DNA of 64,000 nt from Neonectria sp. B-13 (taxonomy: Eukaryota > Ascomycota > Sordariomycetes > Hypocreales > Nectriaceae), in NCBI GenBank assembly GCA_002682825.1, contig NOKP01000015.1, positions 372,001 to 436,000 on the forward strand, in the 5' to 3' direction. The notes under the pieces were generated by a model. The model was given only the letters and a program-made list of their open reading frames with translations, did not search any database and was not told the origin of the DNA. A program made the position numbers and the translations under genes. Below are positions 38,501 through 48,406 of the stretch, piece by piece; position 1 is the first letter of the stretch, and every line of letters starts with the position of its first letter.

Positions 38501-41500
38501 CCAGAGCTACTCGGAGGCGCACGCCTCGTCTGCCCTGGCGCTTCCTTTTGCTGTCCCCGAGCCTGAGCTGAGCTTCTGGGGAATGGACGGGGAGCCCAAC
38601 GACTTCACCAACATGGTCCATGGCCAATTCACCATGGACCCAGATGCGACCGGTATGCTGCTCCAAGCGGCCGACAAGGCCCTGAAAGCCGAAGTCCTTG
38701 ACGTGCTGCTAGCCATGGCCGCGCACACCTTTGGGATCGTGTTCCCCGACCGGGCGATGCCCGCTATCCACACCGAGACACACGGCAGAGTTCACCCCAT
38801 GGGAGCAGATGTCGCAGCGCCGGTCCACGAGACGGTCGGTTGGTTTACCGCCATTGCGCCCTTCGTGCTCGCCACCCACGGAGGGGACTATGTCGACTCC
38901 CTGATACGCGTCAAAGACACCCGCCGAGCCGTGCCGGGATCGGGGGTGCCCTATTTCACGGCCAAGATGCTCCAGGAGTCGCAAAAGACGCCGCTGGAGA
39001 TTCTTTTCAACTATCTCGGCAGGTTTCAACAGTTCGAGCGCGCCGACGGCCTCTTCGAAGCACTCCCCAAGTCCATGGGTCCCGTAGACGTCAACCGTTC
39101 CGCGGCCCGCCTCTCACTGATCGACCTCTCGGCCGTTGTCGAGCGGGACGCCTTGACCGTGTCCTGGAGCTACGACGGGAAGATGAAGCACCAGGATAGG
39201 CTCGTGAAATGGCTGGCCTTGTACGAGCAGGCGTTGACCGAGGTGGTGCCCGTGCTGGAGAAGGCCGCCGCACAACTTACACGGAGCGATGTGCCCCTAT
39301 TGCCGGTTTCCCACGAGCAACTGAGCGAGGTCAACGAGACGCTGGCCGCCATCGCGCCCAATGGCATTGGCGCCATCGAGGACGTCTATCCGACGTCGCC
39401 CATGCAACGCGGCATCCTTCTGAGTCAGTCAAAGGACGCGTCCCAATACGATGTTCATGCCGTCTGGGAAATCTGCACCCAGGGCGAACGAGTCGACGTA
39501 ATCCGCCTCCAGCAGGCCTGGGATCGCGTCGTCCAGCGGCACCCGATGCTCCGGACCGTCTTTGTCAGTGGCCTTCGTGAAGACAGCCCGTTCGATCAGG
39601 TGGTCCTGAAGAAGTTCCATCCGGCCATCACGCACTTTACCTACGACGACGAGGAGGACTACGACGAGGGCCAGGACCAGCTTTGGGACGCCGCTTCTGG
39701 CGGGTTCGACGCCAACGTCCCCGCCCATCGTCTGGCCATGTGCTCCAGCCCCGGCGGCAAGGTATTTGTTCACTTCCAGGTCAGCCACGCTTTGATCGAC
39801 GCGGCCTCGCTGCAGATTCTCCTCCGAGACTGGAGCCGTGCTTACGCGGGCGACCTTCCGGCGGGCGTTGGCCCGTCCTACTCCAGCTACATCGCGCACA
39901 TCCAACGGATCCCCCTTGAATCGTCGCTGCGCTTCTGGACCGGCCAGCTCCAAGACGTCACCGCCTGTCGCCTCCCTCGGCTGACAGACGGCATCGTCCC
40001 CGCGGGCCCTCGCCGCATGGACCGGCTCGACGTCGACATCCCGTTCGCGGCCCGGCTCCGGACCCTCGCGAAGCGGCTCAACATCTCGGTGGCCAACATC
40101 TTCCAGCTGGCCTGGGCGCTGGTGCTCCGCTCCTACACCAATTCCCAGGACGTCTGCTTCGGCTACATCACGTCGGGCAGGGACGTCGAGCTCGACGGCG
40201 TGCAAGACGCGCTGGGCCCTTTTATCAACATGTTAGTCTCCCGCGTCGTCCTGGACGAGGGCACGACGGCCGCGTCCATCCTTCAGCAACTGTTCGCCAC
40301 ATACCTTGACAGTCTGCAGCACCAGCACGCGTCCCTGGCCGATATCAAGCATGCCCTGCAGCTGGCTGGTGAGCAGCTCTTCAACACGGCTCTGTCGTTC
40401 CAGAAGGTGTCCGCGTCGGGCGGCGCAGGCCAGTCACAGGAGTCTCCGATTTCCTTCCGCTCTGTTCGCGGGGCTGATCCCACAGAGGTAAGTAGTTCCC
40501 ATGCAACCATAGCTTTGGTGAGGAACGTATGTCTAACACATGCTTGTCATTAGTACGATATCACACTCAATGTTATTGAATCCGACACGACCATCGACCT
40601 GTCGTTTGCCTACTGGACATCGTCTCTGTCTGCATCCCAGGCCAACAACCTCTCCTCTTGCCTGCTTCAAGCCCTGCGGGCCATCGAAGCCACTCCCAAC
40701 CAAACCGTCGGCGCACTCGACCTCTTGCCCGCGGACCACGTGGCCCAGCTCTCGCGATGGGGCCACCGCCTGCCCAGCCTTGTCGACAGGCGTGTCCACG
40801 ACCTGTTCGGCGACATGTGCCGCACCCGTCCAACGGCGCCTGCTGTGCGTGCGTGGGACAAGGACTTCACCTACGCCGAGCTCGACGACGCCTCGTCCCG
40901 CCTGGCCGGCCTCCTCCTCCAGCAAGGCCTCCAGCCTGATACCTATGTCGCTCTGTGCTTCGAGAAGACGGCCTGGGTCGTTGTCGCGTCCCTCGCCGTC
41001 CTCAAGGCGGGCGCCGCGCTCCTCCTCTTGGACCACGAAGCACCCCAGGAGCGCATGCAAAACATGATGCAGCAAGCCAGCGCGTCCCTGGTTCTCTGCT
41101 CGCCCACTTCCAGGGCGACGGTGCAGGATTGGGGCATGACGTTAATCGTCGTCAGCGAGGAGGTCGTCTCCGCGCTGCCCCCTTTCGCCGGCGCTCTCCC
41201 CGATGTCCCCAGCTCCAGTGCCGCCTACATCATCTTCACGTCGGGCACGACCGGCGCGCCAAAGGGTGCGGTAATAGAGCACGGCTCGTACTGCACCAGC
41301 GCGATGGGACAGGCGGCCTCCATGTCCATCGGGCCAGAGTCCCGCTGTCTGCAATTCGCGTCGTTCGTCTTCGACGCCACCATGACGGAGATGATCACGC
41401 CGCTGCTCGTGGGCGGCTGTGTCTGCATGCCGCGGAGACAGGATGTGGTCAGCGACCTGCCGCAGGTCATGAGAGACATGGACATCAACTGGGCCATCCT

Positions 41501-43985
41501 GACGTCGTCGTTCCTGCGCACCATGAACCCCGACACGGTGCCCTCTCTCAAGACGCTGTTCCAGGGCGGCGAGCCCATGTCGCAGAAGGACATCGACATT
41601 TGGGCCGACAGAGTAGTCCTGGGCAACGCATACGGCCCCAGCGAATGCGCTGTCGTTGCTGCCGTCCAACCGCGTGTGAACAATGCCACTGAGCCGTCCA
41701 ACATCGGCCATCCCTCCGGATGCACTCACTGGGTGATAGAGCCGGCCAACATCCACCGTCTCGTCCCCATCGGATGCGTCGGCGAGCTGCTCCTCGAGGG
41801 CGCAACGCTGTCGCGCGGCTACATCAACGACCCTGCCAAGACGGCCGAGGCCTTCATGACCGGTCTAACCTGGGCGCCACGTATGGGACGCAGTCTCCAG
41901 ACTCGCTTCTATGCCACCGGTGACCTGGTGCGCCTCAACTCGGACGGCTCCGTGAGCTTCGTGGGCCGCAAAGACACCCAAATCAAGATCCACGGCCAGC
42001 GCATGGAGCTGGGCGAGATTCAACACCATCTGTCGGCCGTCAGCGAGATCCGGCACTCGATGGTCCTGAGCCCGTCGGAGGGCCCGTTGCGCAAGCGCCT
42101 GGTGGCCGTCCTCGAACTCAAAGAATACTCGGGCTCCTCCTTGTCCTCCACCGCCCTCAGCCGTGACGAGCTTCGCCTCCTCGACCCATCCCTCCGTCCC
42201 CAGGCTGCGGAGACCATCCGTCATATCCGCGAGGCACTCGCCCGCCATCTTCCCGCTTACATGGTTCCTTCCATCTGGGTTGTTGTTCAAGGCATCCCAA
42301 CCATGATATCCGGCAAACTGCACCGCCCCGCCGTCCAGGCCTGGGTCGGGAGGCTCGACGATGAGACTTACCGGGAGATCCAGGCCACAGCCGACGTAGC
42401 CAGCAAGCTAAACCCCGGTGAAAAGGTTGCCCTACAAATCAGTCAGAGGCTGAACAGCCTTCTCCGCGATGGCCCCGCCGCCGGCACGGATATTGTGCCG
42501 GTGCAGTGCGGCCTGGACTCCATCTCGGCCATTCTGCTGTCCACGTGGATTCGCAAGACATTTGGCGCGGTCATTCCCTTGTCGATCTTCCTCTCGTCTG
42601 ATACCAGTGTCCGCACGCTCGCCGCCCTCGTCGGGGAGAAAGCTACTGCGAGCTCGGGGAAGCCCGCCGTCCAGCCAGAAAAACCGGCGCCGGCGGGGAG
42701 CGTCGACCTGCACTCGGAGTTCAACAGGTTAGATCAGAGGCTATCTCAGCTTCCCGTTTCCATGCCACAGACAGTCTCCTCCACGCCGACCAAAGCCCCG
42801 TCGACCTTCCTCGTGACGGGCGCCAGCGGCTTCCTCGGCAGCCAGATCGTCAAGCAGCTCCTCCGGCGACCTCAAGTAACCAGAGTCGTTTGCCTCGTCC
42901 GCGCCAAGAGCGACAGCCAGGCCAAGGAGCGCATGGCCGACGTCGCCCACAAGGGCCACTGGCAGCAGCCCGAGTTCAACGCCCGTGTCGAAGCCTGGCG
43001 TGGCGACCTCGCCAAGCCGCGCCTGGGGCTCGACGACACCCGCTGGGCGCGCATCGCCGGCGGTGAATTCGACGCCATCATCCACAACGGCGCCATCGTC
43101 CACTGGCACGCCGGCTACCGCGACATCAGCGATGCCAACATCGGCAGCACCGTCGACCTGCTCTCGGCACTTTCGGCCGCTCCCAAGCCCCCGCGCTTCG
43201 CTTTCGTCACCGGCGGCTACTTGGCCGGTCTCCACGAGTCCGACGACGATGTCTTGAGCCTACTCCGCGACGCCGACGGCTACTCGCAGACCAAGTTCGT
43301 GGCCGAGATGCTCGTTCGACACCACGGCGCGCGGCTCCGTCGCACGTGCCCCGCATCGCCGGCCACCGTCGTCATCAAGCCGGGCCTCATCATCGGCGAC
43401 GCGGAGCACGGCGTGTCCAACCTGGACGACTTCCTGTGGCGTGTCGTGGCCTCCGCCGTCCGCATCGGAGGGTTCAACGTCCAGGAGGCCGACGACCCTG
43501 ACGCGTGGCTCATCGTCGCCGGCAGCGACCAGATTGCCTCTGCTACCGTTGACGCCTGCCTCCTGCCAGCCTCCACCACCGCAGCCGGGTCGTCGTCTGT
43601 CCGATTCGTCGATGGTGTCAGCGTCAAGGAACTCTGGCGTCTCCTGATCGATGAGTTCGGCTTTCCCCTCCGGCCCATGGCCCGCCAGGAATGGCTCCGG
43701 CGCCTCGAAGAGGACATGGACAGCGAAGGCCCCAGTCACCCTCTCTTCCCGGTCTTCGGCTTCCTTCAGCAGAAGGAAGGGTCCATCGGCATGCCGCGGG
43801 TGACGGATGGGGAGCCCGTGTTTCCCAAGGACGAGACCTTGCTCCGCCTGAGACGGAGCATCGGCTATCTCAAGGACCTTGGTTTCTTCTCGGCCTCCAA
43901 CGGACGGGGCACCGACGCCACTCCGGCTCTCAACTCTGTCTTCCGCCGGGCCGGTCTCAAGTCGAACAAGACAGCTCACTTTTAG
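17923..43985 (+). CDS. Giant nonribosomal peptide synthetase, six A domains, terminal reductase
   Basis: Four exons, 17923-21678, 21763-35793, 35859-40487 and 40554-43985, add up to 8616 codons, about 8615 aa. All three introns (84, 65 and 66 bp) have GT[AG]..AG ends and split the coding frame exactly between codons. Domain order is C'-A1-C1-A2-T2-E2-C2-A3-T3-E3-C3-A4-T4-E4-C4-A5-T5-E5-C5-A6-T6-R. A1 and E2 are degenerate and the first module lacks a T domain; all other domains keep their key motifs. Release is by an NAD(P)H thioester reductase, giving an aldehyde or alcohol rather than an acid or ring. Five carrier domains plus one residue loaded in trans predict a hexapeptide with D-residues at positions 3, 4 and 5. 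The start ATG at 17923 is the first in frame and gives the usual partial C domain. No frameshift or in-frame stop is seen. Substrates are not assigned. Confidence 0.95.
20540..25200 (+). other. NRPS module 2: C1-A2-T2-E2 (E2 degenerate)
   Basis: C1 has SHAVIDG and is interrupted by intron 1. A2 (about 1329-1842) has intact YTSGSTGQPKG, FDACICE and KVRGQRTELGE; its ten specificity positions read D-A-C-T-C-G-G-V-F-K by eye. T2 has FFSLGGDSILAM. The following domain is an epimerase by position and overall similarity, but its active-site motif near 24254-24290 reads ASQITLGVPSW where E3, E4 and E5 have HHxxIDLVSW. Both His and the Asp are lost and the EGHGR motif is also gone. The residue should stay L. 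Confidence 0.85.
25220..29900 (+). other. NRPS module 3: C2-A3-T3-E3
   Basis: C2 carries SHAVLDG. A3 has FTSGSTGRPKG, FDATIGE and MKIRGQRVEAGE; specificity positions read D-A-G-A-I-G-A-V-F-K. T3 has FFSLGGDSISAM. E3 has the complete AAHHLVIDLVSW site, the EGHGRE motif and RTVGWFT, so epimerisation to a D-residue is expected. Confidence 0.9.
29970..34620 (+). other. NRPS module 4: C3-A4-T4-E4
   Basis: C3 carries SHALVDG. A4 has FTSGSTGKPKG, FDVAVGE and KVRGQRIELNE; specificity positions read D-V-G-T-V-G-S-I-W-K. T4 has FTSLGGDSISAM. E4 keeps AAHHLVIDLVSW, ESHGRN and RTVAWFT. A D-residue is expected. Confidence 0.9.
34695..39310 (+). other. NRPS module 5: C4-A5-T5-E5
   Basis: C4 has SHALIDG and is interrupted by intron 2. 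A5 has FTSGSTGLPKG, FDACIME and KVRGQRIELGE; specificity positions read D-A-M-A-A-G-V-A-I-K. T5 has FVSLGGDSITAM. E5 keeps AHHVIIDLVSW, ETHGRV and ETVGWFT. A D-residue is expected. Confidence 0.9.
39370..42640 (+). other. NRPS module 6: C5-A6-T6
   Basis: C5 reads SHALIDA, with Ala for the usual Gly of the DG motif, and is interrupted by intron 3. A6 has FTSGTTGAPKG, FDATMTE and KIHGQRMELGE; specificity positions read D-A-T-S-F-G-A-V-V-K. T6 has a divergent carrier motif, CGLDSISAI, in place of LGGDSISAM, but keeps the Ser. No epimerase follows, so the last residue stays L. Confidence 0.9.
42800..43900 (+). other. NRPS terminal thioester reductase (R) domain
   Basis: About 370 residues of extended-SDR type. 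VTGASGFLG (42814 onward) is the NAD(P) glycine loop, FVTGGY carries the Thr of the triad, and YSQTK (about 43281) is the catalytic YxxxK. This family releases peptidyl thioesters as aldehydes, or as alcohols after a second reduction. Confidence 0.9.
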
Positions 43986-44391
43986 ATTCATAGCTTCACT
44001 GCAGTGGGATTAGGCGTATTTATGGGTATTGCTTTTATAGTACGGATACATGTTAGACAATTCGTTAAGACTATGTAGGTCTAGTGCCGGCAAGCACTGT
44101 CCTAGTCGGTTGGTCATTTGGCCAGCTAGGAAATTAATTAGACATTTTAATAGCAACTCAGTTCATTCATTAATTAGCCAGCAAGCAGGCCAGGCAGTCA
44201 GTTAGCTCGCTAGTAAGTGATCCATCTAGCAAGGAAGGAAGGGAGTAAGTCAGCCAGTCCGCTGGATTAAGCAGCCTTAAGATTTCGCACAAGTTAACTC
44301 ATTTATGAGATTGAGAAGAAATCCTCCTATATCAGCATTCTAATTTTCCAGATTTACTAGCGTGCTCGATCTCAACTCGACGCCCTCTGCG
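43986..44391. other. Convergent 3' region at the likely right edge of the cluster
   Basis: It lies between the 3' ends of the NRPS and the paraoxonase-like gene. The stretch 44110-44260 is low-complexity with many AGCCAG/CAGT words and TTAATTA steps. No gene is seen. Confidence 0.45.
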
Positions 44392-45734
44392 TTATTCCTT
44401 CCAGACGAGAATACCCTTAGCATATAATCCCGTGATAATTCCCGTCTTTCTTGCAACATCCCGCAGAGCTGTACAGCCTGACGGGAACCAGGTATCCACG
44501 AACAAGTCCTTCCTCCCCCCCTCAGCCGTCCACTCCGAGATCCAGGTCCCAGCTGTCGCAACTTTGCACACCTCGGCTTGTTTTCCTTCTTCCGAGTTGC
44601 AAAGAGCCCGGCTTTCGGCGTATTTCGTAAGTGATGGCGGATGGGGGTGCCCCGCAACCAGCAGAACGCCGTTCTTGTCAACGCTCAAGTTGTCCGGCAT
44701 GAACGGAACCTTGAAGGAAGAGCGAGCTGTAATCTCATGTGTTGTCGCGTCTACCTCGTAGATGTGAACAGATGCGGCGCTGGTGGCTGACACGGCCAGT
44801 GTCGTCTCATTGAGGAATTCGATGCCGTTCGCGAACGGGAGCCGTGCCACCAAACGGGCTGTGTCTGTTGAAAGATCAACGTAGACAACACTACCTCCAG
44901 GAACACTAGTGTACGTCTCTACGCGGGAGAGGAAGCTGTGCTGGCGAGCGAGGAAATGGTGATCATTGGTGACGTAAAATTCATTGCTGTTGATCAACGT
45001 AATAGAATTTGGGCCGTGAACCAACGGGTGCTTGATGGAGCGATGGTGTTTGGCGACAGGTCGGTCAGCCGCCAAGTCAAGATCAAATATATCAACACGA
45101 GACCCATCCGTGCGGTGATTGGCAACGAATAATTTAGCTGAAGCGGCGTCATATGCCAGGCCCAGTGGGTGTAGATCTCCATCGTAGCCGAGGAGCTCGA
45201 GCGACGTGAGAGAGTCGGTGCCGGAAGCGTAGTCATAGAGCCAAAGCCCCCCGCCAGTGGCCGGACCAGGGTAGAATATTCCCTATGTCTCGAGGTTATT
45301 GCAAGCCCAACAGATATAGGAAATATGAAGAAGGTGTGTGGAATACTCGACAAGCCAAGCCATGAGTGATGATAGTTCACCTCCTCACTCAATCGAACTT
45401 GTACGGCTCTGCCAAGCAGAAATTCGCTCACCATGACTGTATTCCACCTTTCTCTCCCCGGGTCACAACTCAAAATCGCCAGACCCTGGTCTTCGAGGAG
45501 GAGAGCATCTTCGCAATCCCGAACACGGTCTTCAAACTTGAGTTCCAAACCTTCCAGTGCGTTCATGCGCTGAAGCTTCTCTGGGGCATTTTTGATAAAC
45601 AGGGAAAGTATTTGGACGCGTGGCCAGAGAACTGGCCCTAGCAGGGCAAGACACAGCAAGATCTGTCATTGGCATCAGCATTAGGTACGAATGTTGGATG
45701 GAGGCATACTTACGACACTGCCCCTTGAAGCCAT
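44392..45734 (-). CDS. Paraoxonase/arylesterase-like (SMP-30 superfamily) lactonase
   Basis: Three exons on the minus strand, 45734-45714, 45662-45432 and 45282-44392, give 380 aa, close to the 355 aa of paraoxonases. The start lies in a 21-bp first exon (ATGGCTTCAAGG) with a GTAAGT donor. The N-terminus is a hydrophobic signal-anchor (ILLCLALLGPVLW), as in paraoxonases. The propeller includes HGPNSITL and EFYVTNDHHF, matching the calcium-binding GPND and FYGTNDHY strands, and MPDNLSVDKNG further on. The family hydrolyses lactones and aryl esters with a catalytic Ca2+. Convergent with the NRPS. It could be a detoxifying or tailoring cluster member, but the lack of other pathway genes beyond it makes a neighbour more likely. 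Confidence 0.85.
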
Positions 45735-46161
45735 GATAACTGTCCAATCTGTGGATGATGAATTTTTTCAAGGAGAGGACTCCTGAGATGTATGCAAGAG
45801 GTAAAACTTTATGTTAGTGCTGATGCAGTGAGATTAATTACCAAGACAAGGTTTCACCGCTCACGGGTTCCGAAACAATACGTGAACCTTCGGGGGCTGG
45901 GTTGGTCAACTGGCCGAATGAGCCCCGCACGCGGGTCAAGCTCGGCTACCATCAGATGGTCCAATGCAACCTCATCCCAAGCCCTCTAACTGGCTCTATG
46001 CTCGACGTGCCGGGAGTTGACCGGCAGACGAAACGATATCTGAGCACCCGGTGTCGTTTTATCTCGAAGTTTTCTTTGTCCGCCCAACAACACAGATAGA
46101 TACACGCTCTTGGTTTTCCATTCATCCATTGTTCCTTTTACGAATACCCCTGCATACGGCA
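45735..46161. other. Divergent promoter region
   Basis: Upstream DNA for the minus-strand paraoxonase-like gene and the plus-strand kinase. No gene or clear motif was found. Confidence 0.45.
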
Positions 46162-47627
46162 ATGTCGGACCTTTTGCGTATGCTTCCCCCCATTCGACAC
46201 TGTTCTCAATGTGCGTTCTACCGAACTCTATCCAGCCGTATGCGGAACTTGCCACGTCTTGTAAATCGCTTTTGTTGTCCCATGTTTGTTATCCCATCTC
46301 ACACAATGTCGTTCAGCACCGACTCCACGCCTAATTACGAATATATTGAGGATGTGGAGAGACTTGAATACTATCGGCCCGGAGGCAATCACCCGATAAA
46401 AATCGGCGACAAGCTTCAGAGTCGATACCGGATAGTTCATAAGCTTGGTTACGGCACGTACTCGACCACTTGGCTTGCTCACGATGAACAACAAACCTAT
46501 TTTGTTGCAGTCAAGATCGGCACAGCGAATTCAAGCGCTCAAGAAATTGTTGTTCTGTCTACCCTGAATAGAGCTCGACAACTCTCAGTCGACAATTCGG
46601 GTAGCAAATCTCTGTTTCCTCTCCTTCTTGGTAGCTTTCGTGTTCAAGGCCCCAACGGCATCCATCCTTGCTATGTGACTGCGCCAGCAAGAACCAGTCT
46701 CTCTGATGCTAAAGAAGGATCCTACAACAGGCTGTTCAGTGTGGAAGTTGCCAGAGCCCTGGCCGCGCAAGTTGCTCTCGCTGTTGCCTTCACGCATACT
46801 CACGGATTCGTTCATGGAGGTTTGTTTCAACTCTGCCATACGGTTCTAGTCTTTGCTTTATCTGATATGTTTGACCAGATCTTCATCTCGGCAACATCCT
46901 TCTTCGACTGCCACACGACTTTGATTCCCTCTCGGACGAACAACTGTACGAGAAGCACGGCAAACCGGAGCTGGAGCCAATTCGTCTGGTTGAAGGTGGA
47001 CCTCTTCCACCAGGTGTGCCGTCCTACGGCGTCAAACCGATATGGCTTGGGAAACCCAGTGAAAAGTTCCAGCTCTCGGAGGCCAACATCTTCCTAGCAG
47101 ACTTTAGTGAAGCCTTTTCACCTTCACGAGAATCAAAGTTTGAGTCGCATACGCCTATCTCGATTCGGCCTCCGGAGACGCGCTTTGAACCAGCGAGACC
47201 ACTTTCCTTCCCATCTGACATCTGGACACTCGCCTGTTCAATTTGGGAGATACTCGGTCAACGGCCTTTGTTTGAAAGCTTTCTCGCCACACCAGATGAC
47301 ATTACTTCTGAGCAGGTCGATGCACTTGGCATTTTACCACCAGAATGGTGGGGGAATTGGGAAGCACGACGACAGTGGTTCACCGAAGCCGGGAGGCCAA
47401 TAACACAACGGCCAGTTCGGTCTCTCGAAGACCGTTTTGAAGACAGCGTGCAAGTCCCCCGACAGAAAAAAGGGATGCCGCCATTCGAATTAGAGGAGAG
47501 GGAGGCTATCTTCGCCATGCTACGGTTGATGCTCGCGTTCAACGCCGAGGAACGATATACTGTGAGCCAAGTTCTGGAGTCTGAATGGATGAAGAAATGG
47601 GCTCTGCCGCAATATAGGAAGATCTGA
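46162..47627 (+). CDS. SRPK-like protein kinase
   Basis: Two exons, 46162-46819 and 46879-47627; the 59-bp intron (GTTTGT donor, GACCAG acceptor) splits an Asp codon and restores HGDLHLGN. The protein is 468 aa from the first in-frame ATG, or 420 aa from the ATG at 46306 (MSFSTDST), which fits many homologues better; the longer start would add a Cys/Arg-rich, presequence-like leader. Motifs: glycine loop GYGTYSTTW, VAVK with the ATP Lys, catalytic HGDLHLGN (Gly for Arg of HRD, Asp and Asn kept) and DFSEAF for DFG. RPPE and SDIWTLACSIWEIL follow as in SR-protein kinases of filamentous fungi. The spacer insert typical of SRPKs is short. Substrates are unknown. Confidence 0.85.
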
Positions 47628-48406
47628 TCCACCAAGCAACAGCCATGATTCCAGGCTTGTGCATTGTGCCTTGCCATCTGATTCAACTATTTCCCTACAG
47701 ACACGAGCGCATTTAGTCCTTTCGGTGTTCACTCACGCTCTATCGGGACTTTTGCTGTCTGCCCATCCTCTCCAGCTTCATCCATCACTTCTATTACGGC
47801 ACTGTCATGCCTGACGAGCTTATAGCCGATATATAGTGCCAACCCCTGGCTGGTCGTTTTATTTATTTAAACCAATTTCGCTGCTACGACCTCTCTAGAC
47901 AACTAATTTCTGAGATTATTCCTGGCTTCTTACCTCACCTCGTGTTCCGTATTTTCGACCGGGAATTCTTTTGCGATTTCTAGGTTGTGAAAATAGCAAG
48001 GCGACTCCCGACCTGCTTGACATCGATTACATCTTCCGGAACTTCAATACGCGACACTACTATTTTGTTGAACTCCTGTTACTTGTTGCCCCTGTGCCTG
48101 CCCTTTGATTCTAGTAGCTTAAGCTGTGTTTTAAAATTAATATTAGTCCAAGTGGCTCAGGTTAGCATTGCCTAATACCGTCCCCTTCCGATGCTCATTT
48201 AATCAATCCCCTTGTCGCTTCTCCTGCTCTTTGGCCTCTCCCGGGCAACATTGAGAGTCGAATTCTCTACAAAGATTCTCATGACTGGACTACAATTGAC
48301 AGTGTTCATAACTGGTTAGCAAGAAAATCCAACCATGATATTCAAGTACTCTCCTGCTACTGATATTGAACTTCCAGTCGAAATCCTCAATTTTTCTCGT
48401 CGTTCT
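47628..48406. other. Convergent intergenic region
   Basis: A pyrimidine-rich stretch between the 3' ends of the kinase and the GEF-like gene. No coding or RNA feature was recognised. Confidence 0.45.

Noticed and set aside
21679..40553. The NRPS as four separate genes or a frameshifted pseudogene
   Set aside because: Each break has GT..AG splice ends, removes 65-84 bp, keeps phase 0 and restores a continuous condensation domain.
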